From the NCBI GenBank assembly GCA_965242915.1, contig CBDETN010000028.1:124001-188000 (forward strand): a stretch of 64,000 nt of DNA, given 5' to 3'. A model generated the notes under the pieces. That model was given only the letters and a program-made list of their open reading frames with translations. It had not been told where the DNA came from and did no database searches. A program made the translations under genes and the position numbers. Numbering within the stretch: position 1 is the first letter of the stretch; every line of letters starts with the position of its first letter. Below, in pieces: positions 42,226 to 50,911 of this stretch. This stretch comes from CAJXII01 sp965242915. Lineage in GTDB: Bacteria; Campylobacterota; Campylobacteria; Campylobacterales; Arcobacteraceae.

Positions 42226-44001
42226 ATGCGTGGTGATACAAACTTTTTTAATAACACTACGGAAGAATTTAAAACAATTTATTTTGTTTTAAAAGAGATA
42301 TTGCTATCTGAAAAAATAAATAAATTATTTCAAGATTTTGCTGACCTTGTAGATGTATCTATTACAATAATTGACCTGCAAGGGAATGTATTAGCAGCAT
42401 CAAATTGGCAAAATATTTGTACTGATTTTCACAGGGTAAATGATACAACATGTAAAAGATGTGTCGAAAGTGATACTGAACTTGCAAATAATTTGGAAAA
42501 TGGAAAAGATTTTACAATATACCAGTGTAAAAATGGATTGATTAATTGTGCATCACCAATTATAATTAAAGGGCATCATGTAGCAAACCTTTTTATTGGA
42601 CAGTTTTTCATCGAAAAACCAGATTTGTCTTTTTTTCAAGCACAAGCAAAAGAGTTTGATTTTGATGAAGTTAAATATATGAAAGCGCTTGAAAATGTAC
42701 CTGTAGTCAGTGAAGAGAAATCAAAAAGAATACTAAGTTATCTTTCAGGATTTGCTCAGCTTGTAGCGGCTATGAGTCTTGAAAAGTATATGTCAGAAGA
42801 AAAAGATAAAATAGTTGCTAAAAAAAATGAAGAATTAATATATTTAAATAATAATCTTGAAAATAAAGTAAAAGAGAAAACTAAAGAAATTGGTGAAGAG
42901 TGTGAACTAAAAGAATTTTATTTTAATAGTATAAATATCTTGATAGTTGCATTAGATACAAATGGTATCATAACAATGATTAATAAAGCAGGGCGTGATA
43001 TCCTTGGATTTAAATATGATGAGATAGTTGGTAAAAATTGGTTTGAAATTGGAGTTTTGCCGGAAGATATTGTAGATGATGTAAAAGCATACTTTTTTAA
43101 GATAATATCAGGTGAATTAGAATTGGGGGAAGAGAGTTATGAAAATGAACTTAAATCTAAAGATGATAAAAAAAATATTTTTTCTTGGTCTAATTCAATT
43201 CTAAAAAGAGATGGTAAAATTATAGGTGTTTTAAGTTCTGGAATTAATATTACAACAGAGAGAAGGCAAGAGCAAGTTATATTAGAGCAGTCAAGAATGG
43301 TAGCAATGGGTGAAATGGTAGGAAATATTGCTCATCAGTGGAGACAGCCTTTAAGTGTAATATCTACAGCTGCTACAGGTATGCAAATGCAAAAAGAGTA
43401 TGGTCTTCTTACTGATAAACTTTTTAATGAATCTTGTGAGGCTATAAATAAACATGCACAATATCTGTCAAAAACAATAGATGATTTTACAAACTTTATT
43501 AAAGGTGATTTAAAAGCAGTTAAGTTTAATTTGAAAAATGATAGCGACAGTTTTTTAAAATTGGTTGATGCAACAATAAAAAATTATCATATAAATGTAG
43601 TTCTAGAACTTCAAGAACATATAAATATCAAAGGATATCCTAATCATTTGATACAATGTTTTATAAATATCTTCAATAATGCAAAAGATGCATTAGTAGA
43701 AAACAACAGTGAAGATGACAGATATATTTTTATTACGCAGCGAATTATTGATAATAATGTGCTTATAAGATTTAAAGATAATGCAGGTGGAATTCCAGAT
43801 GATGTATTACCTAAAATATTTGAACCTTACTTTACAACTAAACACAAAAGTCAAGGTACGGGACTTGGACTTCATATGACATATAGATTAATTGTTCATG
43901 GGATGAAAGGTACTATTAAAGCTAAAAATGTAAGTTTTGAATACAATGGTAAAGAATATACAGGTGCTGAATTCATAATTACACTACCAATATTTAAATA
44001 A
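42226..44001 (+). CDS. PocR/PAS sensor histidine kinase (orphan)
   Basis: A 591-aa cytoplasmic kinase. The N-terminal PocR-type sensory domain (residues about 25-185) has its cysteines (ICTDFH, TTCKRC, YQCKNG, INCASP). A coiled coil (about 190-230) and a PAS domain (about 235-345) follow, then HisKA (GNIAHQWRQPLSVIS near 366) and HATPase_c (NNAKDAL, DNAGGIP, GTGLGLH). PocR domains bind small organic ligands such as 1,2-propanediol in known cases; the ligand here is unknown. No response regulator is adjacent. Confidence 0.85.
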   Translation: MRGDTNFFNNTTEEFKTIYFVLKEILLSEKINKLFQDFADLVDVSITIIDLQGNVLAASNWQNICTDFHRVNDTTCKRCVESDTELANNLENGKDFTIYQCKNGLINCASPIIIKGHHVANLFIGQFFIEKPDLSFFQAQAKEFDFDEVKYMKALENVPVVSEEKSKRILSYLSGFAQLVAAMSLEKYMSEEKDKIVAKKNEELIYLNNNLENKVKEKTKEIGEECELKEFYFNSINILIVALDTNGIITMINKAGRDILGFKYDEIVGKNWFEIGVLPEDIVDDVKAYFFKIISGELELGEESYENELKSKDDKKNIFSWSNSILKRDGKIIGVLSSGINITTERRQEQVILEQSRMVAMGEMVGNIAHQWRQPLSVISTAATGMQMQKEYGLLTDKLFNESCEAINKHAQYLSKTIDDFTNFIKGDLKAVKFNLKNDSDSFLKLVDATIKNYHINVVLELQEHINIKGYPNHLIQCFINIFNNAKDALVENNSEDDRYIFITQRIIDNNVLIRFKDNAGGIPDDVLPKIFEPYFTTKHKSQGTGLGLHMTYRLIVHGMKGTIKAKNVSFEYNGKEYTGAEFIITLPIFK

Positions 44002-44010
44002 TCAGAAGTT

Positions 44011-44709
44011 TTAGCTAATCTTCTTTGAAATAAAAATTTGTTTATCGAATTCTTCAACATCATGAAGTTTAAATTCTATCACAGATTCAACATCAAAACC
44101 ACAAAATTCCAGCTCTTTTGTTAAAAATTCTTTTGAATGATAATATTGTTTTATAGTTCCACTTTCTTTTTTATATAAATCTTTAATTGATGAAAATAAT
44201 GTAATATCAGTTTTTAGTATTTTATTTTCATATAAAGCATCAATGGCAATAAATTTATCTGTCATATCAATAGTTAAAGAACCTTGCGCAACTTCTTCAA
44301 AGCCATACAAGGTATTTACATCAAATACAAAGTAACCATCTTTTTTTAGGGTTTTAAAAGCACAAGTAAAAAAGTTTCGGATATTTTTTTTTGGGATATA
44401 ATTTATTACATCAAATATAGCAGTTGCACAATCAAATTTTTCATCAACTTTACATAAATCTATACATTTGGCATTAATCTCTTTTTGATGACAAATTTCA
44501 ATTTGTGAAGTACTGAGGTCAATGCCAAAAGTTTCAATCTTTGATGATTTTAGGATCTCTAAAAAAGCACCTTTACCGCAGCCGATATCAAGCAAACTTT
44601 TTGGTTTCAGTTCATCTATAATATCTTTAAAAGTATTGTGTAGGGCTTCTGTCTCATCATCAATTTCAAGATATTGTTCAATTTGGGCATATAAGTTAAG
44701 TCCTTGCAA
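44011..44709 (-). CDS. Class I SAM-dependent methyltransferase
   Basis: The 232-aa Rossmann-fold methyltransferase has the SAM motif SLLDIGCGKGAFLEIL near residue 39 and a FDCATAIFDVINYI motif near 91. The acceptor is unknown. It overlaps the 3' end of hisG by 14 bp, so it is translated with it, but nothing ties it to histidine synthesis. Confidence 0.8.
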   Translation of the reverse strand: MQGLNLYAQIEQYLEIDDETEALHNTFKDIIDELKPKSLLDIGCGKGAFLEILKSSKIETFGIDLSTSQIEICHQKEINAKCIDLCKVDEKFDCATAIFDVINYIPKKNIRNFFTCAFKTLKKDGYFVFDVNTLYGFEEVAQGSLTIDMTDKFIAIDALYENKILKTDITLFSSIKDLYKKESGTIKQYYHSKEFLTKELEFCGFDVESVIEFKLHDVEEFDKQIFISKKIS

Positions 44710-45301
44710 GCTTTTCTCTTAAATCTAAAATTTCCTCTTTTTTTGCATAAAATGAATTTTTATTTGCGATTAGGTTGGCACTTGAATACATAATGGTATC
44801 CCCGACTTCTAAACCGTTTTGTTTCATAGTAAGACCAGTTTCTACAATATCTACAATACAATCACTAAGACCTACAAGCGGTGCTAATTCTATTGAACCA
44901 TAAAGCTTAACAATCTCAACTGCCATAGCTTTTTTTTCAAAAAACTTTTTAGCTATTGTAGTATGTTTGGTAGCCACTTTAATGCTGCTTGCATTCCAGT
45001 CAATTTGCTCACCTTTTTTAAGTCCAATTGCAACTTTACACTTTCCAATTTCAAGATCAAGCAGTTTCATCAAATCATATTCTTTCTCTTCAAGTACATC
45101 AAGACCAACTACACCCAAATCAGCAGACCCATACATAACATAAGTTGGTACATCTTGGTTTCTTACATTTAAAAATGTAAAACCAGCTTTTTCTAAAATA
45201 AGTTTTCTATCTTCAAATACAAATTCTTCATTAAACACTTTTTCAAATTTTTCTAAAGTTTGTTCAGCAATTCTACCTTTTGGTAAAGCTATTGTCAGCA
45301 T
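44696..45301 (-). CDS. hisG: ATP phosphoribosyltransferase, short form
   Basis: The 201-aa protein starts LTIALPKGRIAEQTL and has the phosphate-binding LVGLSDCIVDIVETGLT loop near residue 148. The short HisG form lacks the C-terminal regulatory domain and needs HisZ; no hisZ is seen nearby. It catalyses the first step of histidine synthesis. It overlaps coaX by 7 bp and the methyltransferase by 14 bp. Confidence 0.94.
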   Translation of the reverse strand: MLTIALPKGRIAEQTLEKFEKVFNEEFVFEDRKLILEKAGFTFLNVRNQDVPTYVMYGSADLGVVGLDVLEEKEYDLMKLLDLEIGKCKVAIGLKKGEQIDWNASSIKVATKHTTIAKKFFEKKAMAVEIVKLYGSIELAPLVGLSDCIVDIVETGLTMKQNGLEVGDTIMYSSANLIANKNSFYAKKEEILDLREKLART

Positions 45302-45936
45302 ACTTTTCTCCTGTTTTTTATTATTTTCCTCATTGAATTAAATACTAAATCTTTTTTATATTTTATATTTTTAAAATATTTTATCAGATATTTAGAGTCC
45401 TCACCTGTGAAATATACATTTAAATTATATCTTTTTTCACAATCTTTAATCGGTAAAATAATTGACTTTAATATCGCATAACTTATTGCATCATCGGTAT
45501 TAAGCGGCATTTTATCTAAATTTACTTTTTTTGTAAAATTAAAATGTAGTTTTTGCGATATTTGCGGATAAAGACCAATTAATTTTTTGATACCGCTTAA
45601 AATAAAACCGCCTTTATGGTTACCATTTTTCATAACATCAACTGTAATAGCACTTCCGCAATCTACTATAACACCATTTTTGATGTTTTGACAGGCAATC
45701 TTTCTATCACCTCCCATCCCTTTATACATGGTGTCAAAATCTAAAAATCTTTCAATATTAACAGCTTTTGGGTATTTTTTCAAAAACTTATTCATTGCTT
45801 TATCATTTACGCTTATAAAATATATTTTATTTTTAATTGTCGGTAAATCTTTTAATTTAGCATCAACACCAACTTTAAACTTTTTTCCGTGATGAAAAAA
45901 AGCAAAAGTAGTATTTCCAATATCACATAGGGTCAT
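45295..45936 (-). CDS. coaX: Type III pantothenate kinase
   Basis: The 213-aa ASKHA-fold kinase starts MTLCDIGNTTFAFF (phosphate-1 motif) and has NGVIVDCGSAITVDVM near residue 88 (phosphate-2), GGFILSGIKKLIGLY and the adenosine motif VYFTGEDSKYL. It phosphorylates pantothenate at the start of CoA synthesis; this is the usual type in Helicobacter and Campylobacter. It is somewhat short for the family. It lies 15 bp after a lipoprotein gene. Confidence 0.88.
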   Translation of the reverse strand: MTLCDIGNTTFAFFHHGKKFKVGVDAKLKDLPTIKNKIYFISVNDKAMNKFLKKYPKAVNIERFLDFDTMYKGMGGDRKIACQNIKNGVIVDCGSAITVDVMKNGNHKGGFILSGIKKLIGLYPQISQKLHFNFTKKVNLDKMPLNTDDAISYAILKSIILPIKDCEKRYNLNVYFTGEDSKYLIKYFKNIKYKKDLVFNSMRKIIKNRRKVC

Positions 45937-45951
45937 TTTAAATAAAGCTGA

Positions 45952-46926
45952 TTATTTTAATTTGATATACTCATCATCAAAGTATAAAGTATCACCAATT
46001 GCAATAGTTTTAGAAGTTTCATCAAAATCAAAATCATAAACTTTTGTAGTAGAAAAATCACTACTTAGATTTATTAAGTATCCTTGTGATTCTAAGGCAT
46101 ATAATGAAGTTCCAAACCCAAGTGAATAAATTTTTGCAAATTTAAATTTTCTTGATACTATCTCTTCTAGCTGCAAGTTTAATTTGATTATTTTACCATC
46201 AAGTGTTGAAAGATATAAATTATCAGCAGCTGATATAATATCATTGATTTCATAATCTCTAATACTAAACGAGTTATCTGCTATAGATAAAACTTTATTT
46301 GGAGTTGCTACAACCATTGCGTCGTTAATGACTTGTAAAAATATCACATTGTTTATTTGACCGCTGGGGTCAACATTAATTGTTTTAATAATTTTATTTG
46401 TATCAATACTTACAAGTATAATTTTCCCGTTTAATGTAGGAAAGATAGCAATATCATCTAAAAAGATTGGATTGGCAATTTTTGTGTCATTTAGCAAAGA
46501 GCTGGCTAATTTTTCTTTTAGCTTGAACTTTTGTGTAGCTAAATCATATAATACAATGCTGTTATTAGAAAGAATCAATGCTGCTAAATTTTCTTTTATT
46601 GAAGCGGCTACTACATTTTGTCCTAAATTGATGATTTTCTTTCCAACAAGTAAGTTACCTGTTTTATCCGAAGCAATTATCGAGGAATCGACTTTATTTA
46701 AAAAGCTGTAGCCTTCAGGTAAAGAATAAGTTGAAACTCCATCTTTATTGATTACTCTAAAATCTTCCAGAGTTGCTCCATCTTTATTTAGCGTTGCTAT
46801 CTCGCTTGAGATTCGTGTTGAGCTATAATCAAAATCATAAGTTTCTTCCGGTTCAAAATATTGCTTGCCAGAACATCCTGTAAAAATATAAACAGCTAAA
46901 ATTATACTTAAAAATAGTTTCATCAA
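45952..46926 (-). CDS. BamB-like beta-propeller lipoprotein
   Basis: This 324-aa protein starts with a lipoprotein signal (MMKLFLSIILAVYIFTGCSG, lipobox FTGC). Repeated short beta-strand units with alternating Asp/Gly turns over residues 50-320 suggest a WD/PQQ-like propeller. The preceding gene is a YfgM-like membrane protein. The YfgM-BamB (YfgL) pair is found in gammaproteobacteria, so a BAM-associated role is plausible, but this is inference from context and fold. Confidence 0.6.
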   Translation of the reverse strand: MMKLFLSIILAVYIFTGCSGKQYFEPEETYDFDYSSTRISSEIATLNKDGATLEDFRVINKDGVSTYSLPEGYSFLNKVDSSIIASDKTGNLLVGKKIINLGQNVVAASIKENLAALILSNNSIVLYDLATQKFKLKEKLASSLLNDTKIANPIFLDDIAIFPTLNGKIILVSIDTNKIIKTINVDPSGQINNVIFLQVINDAMVVATPNKVLSIADNSFSIRDYEINDIISAADNLYLSTLDGKIIKLNLQLEEIVSRKFKFAKIYSLGFGTSLYALESQGYLINLSSDFSTTKVYDFDFDETSKTIAIGDTLYFDDEYIKLK

Positions 46927-46932
46927 TTTCCC

Positions 46933-47505
46933 TTATTTTGTTAATAAATAGTGATTTAATTTATTAGACAATTTTAAAACAGGAGAATTTGCAGGGATTA
47001 GTTTTAGTGTTTCTTTTGCGTCAGTATATTTTAAATTTAAAGTTTGCATTAATGCTTTTTGAAAAATAGCATATTCTTTTAGTAAAAACTTAGAATTTAA
47101 AATAGTTTTGTTTAGTTTTTCTAAATCATTTTGATCTATCGCCATATTAAAAGAAGAAATTTCATCTATAAATTTAAGATTTACAGCTGTATTTTGTTTA
47201 CTCGCAAGATGGTTTGCTATTGTTAAAAGTTTTGGATTTGTATCTTTTAAAATAGCCGATGCAGTGGAATCCTGTGGATTCTCTAATAAAATATTAAATG
47301 CTGTATTTGCTTTGATTTTATTTTGTGTTTCTAAATATTTATTTATATTTATTCCTGCAAATGCTACAATGGTAAGTGCAGCACCACCAATTATAACTAG
47401 TTTGTATTTTTCCCAAACTTTTTCTAATTTAAAAAATCCTTCAAAAAATTTTTCTTCTGTTGAAATTTCTTCTTTTAAAAAATTTACATGTTCTTTAATG
47501 CTCAT
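46933..47505 (-). CDS. YfgM-like membrane-anchored protein
   Basis: The 190-aa protein has about 30 cytoplasmic residues, one membrane helix (about 33-53, LVIIGGAALTIVAFAGI) and a helical periplasmic part with TPR-like repeats. This is the layout of YfgM/Anti-YfgL proteins that work near the SecYEG translocon and periplasmic chaperones. It lies 6 bp upstream of the BamB-like gene. Assignment rests on topology and neighbourhood. Confidence 0.6.
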   Translation of the reverse strand: MSIKEHVNFLKEEISTEEKFFEGFFKLEKVWEKYKLVIIGGAALTIVAFAGININKYLETQNKIKANTAFNILLENPQDSTASAILKDTNPKLLTIANHLASKQNTAVNLKFIDEISSFNMAIDQNDLEKLNKTILNSKFLLKEYAIFQKALMQTLNLKYTDAKETLKLIPANSPVLKLSNKLNHYLLTK

Positions 47506-47574
47506 ATTTTATTTCTCCAATTAATTATAAATAATCATTAATAATACTATTATTTAGATTAAGATACAATAATC

Positions 47575-47580
47575 ACTTAA
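47575..47580 (+). promoter_or_regulatory. Predicted -10 box of ctpA
   Basis: TACAAT in AGATACAAT, 18 bp upstream of the ctpA ATG, in the gap with the divergent YfgM-like gene. Confidence 0.4.
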
Positions 47581-47598
47581 TTAAAACAAGGGAAAAGA

Positions 47599-48891
47599 AT
47601 GAAAAAATTATTGATTTTATTGCTTACAGCTACATTATCATTCTCACAAACCGTAAAAGAGGAAGAGAAAGTTCCCACAAGGTTGGAGTCTTACGGAAAA
47701 CTTCAGCAAGTGATTGGTGCAGTGGAGAGAATATATGTAGATGATATTAAACTTGATGAGATAGTTGATAAGGCTATCAAAGGTTTAATGCAAGAATTAG
47801 ATGCTCATTCATCTCATATGGACAAAAAATATTTTAAAGAATTTAAAGTACAAATGAAAGGTGAATTTGGCGGTCTTGGTATTGTTGTCGGGATGAGAGA
47901 CGGTGCTTTAACTGTAATTTCTCCTATTGATGATACTCCGGCTTCCAAAGCAGGTGTAGAGTCCGGCGATATAATTTTAAAAATAGATGATAAATCAACT
48001 TTAAAAATGACTTTAAATGATGCTGTTACTTTGATGAGAGGTAAAGTAGGCACTCCTATTGATATTACAGTTGTAAGAAAAGGAGCTTTAAAACCTATAA
48101 AAATTCATATTGTAAGAGGGATCATTAAAGTTAAATCAGTAGGTTATAAAACATTGGGAGATGTTCTTTATTTAAGAATCGCATCTTTTGATAACAATGT
48201 AGAAAAACAACTTATAAAAATAATTAAAGAGCATAAAGAAAAAACTAAAGGGATAATTTTAGATTTACGAAATAATCCGGGGGGTTCTTTAGGTCAATCA
48301 ATTAAAACAGTAGATCTATTTGTAGATGAAGGGATAATTGTATCTCAAAAAGGCAGAGATCCAAAACAAGACAAACATTATGATGCTACTAAAGAAGCGA
48401 CTCTCACAAAGGTACCTATGGTAGTACTTGTAAATGGTGGAAGTGCAAGTGCCAGCGAAATTGTCAGCGGTGCTTTACAAGATCATAAAAGAGCAATAAT
48501 AGTTGGTGAAAAGACTTTTGGAAAAGGATCGGTTCAGGTAGTTTTACCGTTAAATGATGTGGAAAATGAAGCTATTAAACTTACTATTGCAAAATATTAT
48601 CTTCCCAGCGGTAGAACTATACAAGCCAAAGGGGTGACACCGGATATTGAATCTTTTAGAGGGGAAGCAGTCAAAGCAAAAGAAGATGAATTTTCTATTA
48701 AAGAAAAAGATTTAAAAAAGCATCTAGAAGTAGAGCTTGAAAAGGTTAATGGAGAAAAGCCAAAAAAAGATACCAAGAACAATAATAAAAAAGATAAAAC
48801 AAAACTAACACAAGAAGATTTATATAAAGACAATCAGTTAAAAACTGCTGCTGATATTTTAAAATCTCTAATATTAATGAGTGAAAAATAA
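47599..48891 (+). CDS. ctpA: Carboxyl-terminal processing protease (S41)
   Basis: The 430-aa periplasmic protease has a signal peptide (MKKLLILLLTATLSFS), an N-terminal helical part, a PDZ domain (about residues 90-175, GLGIVVGMRDGALTVIS) and the S41 core. The catalytic Ser is in NGGSASASEIVSGALQDH near 290, with Lys in GEKTFGKGSVQ. The C-terminus is a Lys-rich tail (about 355-415), unusual in amount of charge. It degrades or trims envelope proteins. It precedes purC by 10 bp. Confidence 0.92.
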   Translation: MKKLLILLLTATLSFSQTVKEEEKVPTRLESYGKLQQVIGAVERIYVDDIKLDEIVDKAIKGLMQELDAHSSHMDKKYFKEFKVQMKGEFGGLGIVVGMRDGALTVISPIDDTPASKAGVESGDIILKIDDKSTLKMTLNDAVTLMRGKVGTPIDITVVRKGALKPIKIHIVRGIIKVKSVGYKTLGDVLYLRIASFDNNVEKQLIKIIKEHKEKTKGIILDLRNNPGGSLGQSIKTVDLFVDEGIIVSQKGRDPKQDKHYDATKEATLTKVPMVVLVNGGSASASEIVSGALQDHKRAIIVGEKTFGKGSVQVVLPLNDVENEAIKLTIAKYYLPSGRTIQAKGVTPDIESFRGEAVKAKEDEFSIKEKDLKKHLEVELEKVNGEKPKKDTKNNNKKDKTKLTQEDLYKDNQLKTAADILKSLILMSEK

Positions 48892-48901
48892 AAGGAATAA
48901 T

Positions 48902-49855
48902 ATGAAGATAAATGATATTACAGCACTTGGTCTTTGGCCCCAATCAAAGAAAACTACAACCCAAAAAGGTATTTTGGAATTAGAAGACTTAGGGTACAAT
49001 CTATTTTATATTGGTAAAAATGCAGACCTTTACACATGTCCAGGTGATGATCCAAAAGTGCTTTTAGTGAGAAGTGATCGTTGTTCAGTATTTGATATTC
49101 CTCTAAATCTTGAGATTGAAGGGAAAGGTGTTTCTCAAACTGCTATTTCAAATGATGGAGCAGCCTTTGCTAAAGAAGCTGGAATTAAAACAGCTATTTT
49201 ATTGGAAAATGTAGATAAAACTTTAAGTATAGCTGGCAGATGTCAGATTATGGAACTATGTAAGCCTTTAGAGGCTGAAATTGATGGAGATGTTGTCCAG
49301 TTTGAATTTATATTTAGAAACTATCTAACCGGTTCTTTATTTGAAGCATCTCAAAATGGAAATGACCCTTATGGATTAAACTTGCCAAATGATTTAGAAC
49401 AATGGTATAAGTTTGATACACCAATTTTTACACCAACTACAAAAGGTATAAAAGATGAGCCATTAAATTCAGATATTGTTAGAGAACTATTCCCCCAGAT
49501 TATTTCAAGTCTTGAAAAAATGTTCAAAGATTTTACTCAATTTGCCCAAGACAATGGTATTATTATAGTTGATACAAAACTTGAAGTGTTTATAAATGCA
49601 AAAGGTGAGTGGATACTTGGAGACGAAATTTTAACACCAGAGAGTTCAAGATTTATTGATAAAGAAAATTTCGATAAAGGAGATTATATCTCAATGGATA
49701 AGCAAATTCTTCGTAATTTTGCTAAAGAGAATAGTTGGAAAGAGAAAGCAAAAGATTTACAACCAGGACAAAAATTAGATGTGGAAGTTCCAGATACAAT
49801 TAAAAATATAATTATAAATGGATATGAAACTATCTACAGTAGATTACATAAATAG
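48902..49855 (+). CDS. purC: Phosphoribosylaminoimidazole-succinocarboxamide synthase
   Basis: The 317-aa SAICAR synthetase has KVLLVRSDRCSVFDIP near residue 50, EFIFRNYLTGSLFEA near 134 and DTKLEVFINAKGEWILGDEILTPESSRF near 223. It is longer than the 235-aa short form, resembling the longer PurC type. Start ATG 48902 (SD AAGGA) is preferred to the GTG at 48881. It catalyses the eighth step of purine synthesis. It sits directly upstream of purS and purQ. Confidence 0.93.
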   Translation: MKINDITALGLWPQSKKTTTQKGILELEDLGYNLFYIGKNADLYTCPGDDPKVLLVRSDRCSVFDIPLNLEIEGKGVSQTAISNDGAAFAKEAGIKTAILLENVDKTLSIAGRCQIMELCKPLEAEIDGDVVQFEFIFRNYLTGSLFEASQNGNDPYGLNLPNDLEQWYKFDTPIFTPTTKGIKDEPLNSDIVRELFPQIISSLEKMFKDFTQFAQDNGIIIVDTKLEVFINAKGEWILGDEILTPESSRFIDKENFDKGDYISMDKQILRNFAKENSWKEKAKDLQPGQKLDVEVPDTIKNIIINGYETIYSRLHK

Positions 49856-49926
49856 ACTTTGTTGGCCAAATTGTTATAAGGCAATTTTAGATACAATCGC
49901 AAAATAGTGTATAAGTAAAATTATGC

Positions 49927-49932
49927 TACAAT
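49927..49932 (+). promoter_or_regulatory. Predicted extended -10 promoter of purS
   Basis: TACAAT preceded by TATGC (49922-49926) forms an extended -10 TATGCTACAAT, 29 bp upstream of the purS ATG, so purSQ may have its own promoter. Confidence 0.45.
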
Positions 49933-49961
49933 CTAACGACTTATTACAAAGGTAAAGACTA

Positions 49962-50207
49962 ATGAAAGCAATTATAAATATAGGACTTAAAAAAGGTGTT
50001 TTAGATTCTCAAGGTAAAGCAGCTCACCATACACTTGATACTATTGGATTTAAAGATATAGTAAAAGATGTAAGGATTGGTAAGCAAATTATTATGGAAC
50101 TAAACACTTCAGATGAAAATAAAGCAAAAGAAGAAGCAACTAAAATGTGTGAACAACTTTTGGCAAATACAGTAATTGAAGATTATGATATTACAATAGA
50201 AGCATAA
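49962..50207 (+). CDS. purS: FGAM synthase subunit PurS
   Basis: The 81-aa protein has the PurS pattern: VLDSQGKAAHHTLDTIGFKDIVKDVRIGKQI with a C-terminal DYDITIEA. PurS bridges PurL and PurQ in the FGAM synthase complex of the purine pathway. It is 2 bp from purQ. Confidence 0.95.
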   Translation: MKAIINIGLKKGVLDSQGKAAHHTLDTIGFKDIVKDVRIGKQIIMELNTSDENKAKEEATKMCEQLLANTVIEDYDITIEA

Positions 50208-50209
50208 CA

Positions 50210-50887
50210 ATGAAACAAAAAGTAGTAGTATTACAATTTCCAGGAACAAACTGTGAGTATGATACAAAATATGCCTTTGAACAGCTAGAAACAGATGTTC
50301 AAATCATTTGGCATGAAGAAAAAGAATTACCCGAGGATACCTCTTTGGTGGTTATTCCAGGTGGATTTTCTTATGGAGACTATTTAAGAAGTGGAGCATT
50401 GGCAAAATTTGCACCTATTATGGATGCTGTTAAAACTTATGCTTTAAATGGCGGAAAAGTGCTGGGTATTTGTAACGGTTTTCAAATCTTAACAGAAACC
50501 GGACTTTTACCGGGTGCTTTGAAAAGAAATGATAATTTACATTTTATCTCTAAGCATCATCACATAAAAGTTATAAACAATGATAATGATTTTTTAAATA
50601 AATTAAGTATTGGAGATATATTAAATATTCCCGTAGCTCACCACGATGGAAACTATTTTATTGATGATGAAGGTTTACGGCAATTAGAATCAAATGGGCA
50701 AATTTTATTACAATATTGTAATGAGAATGGAGAAAACCAAGTATTAAATGGAAGTGTAGAGCAAATAGCAGGAGTTTGTAATAAAGCTAAAAATGTATTT
50801 GGTCTTATGCCTCATCCTGAGCGAGCAATGGAAACATTACTTGGTTGTGATGACGGTATAAAAATGCTTCAAGGTTTTCTTAAATAA
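50210..50887 (+). CDS. purQ: FGAM synthase glutamine amidotransferase subunit PurQ
   Basis: The 225-aa class I glutamine amidotransferase has the nucleophile Cys in VLGICNGFQILTETG near residue 87 and the LMPHPERAME catalytic His-Glu near 200. GGFSYGDYLRSGA precedes. It supplies ammonia to PurL via PurS. It is the last gene of purC-purS-purQ. Confidence 0.96.
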   Translation: MKQKVVVLQFPGTNCEYDTKYAFEQLETDVQIIWHEEKELPEDTSLVVIPGGFSYGDYLRSGALAKFAPIMDAVKTYALNGGKVLGICNGFQILTETGLLPGALKRNDNLHFISKHHHIKVINNDNDFLNKLSIGDILNIPVAHHDGNYFIDDEGLRQLESNGQILLQYCNENGENQVLNGSVEQIAGVCNKAKNVFGLMPHPERAMETLLGCDDGIKMLQGFLK

Positions 50888-50911
50888 TTTATAAATAAAT
50901 AGGTGTAAGTC

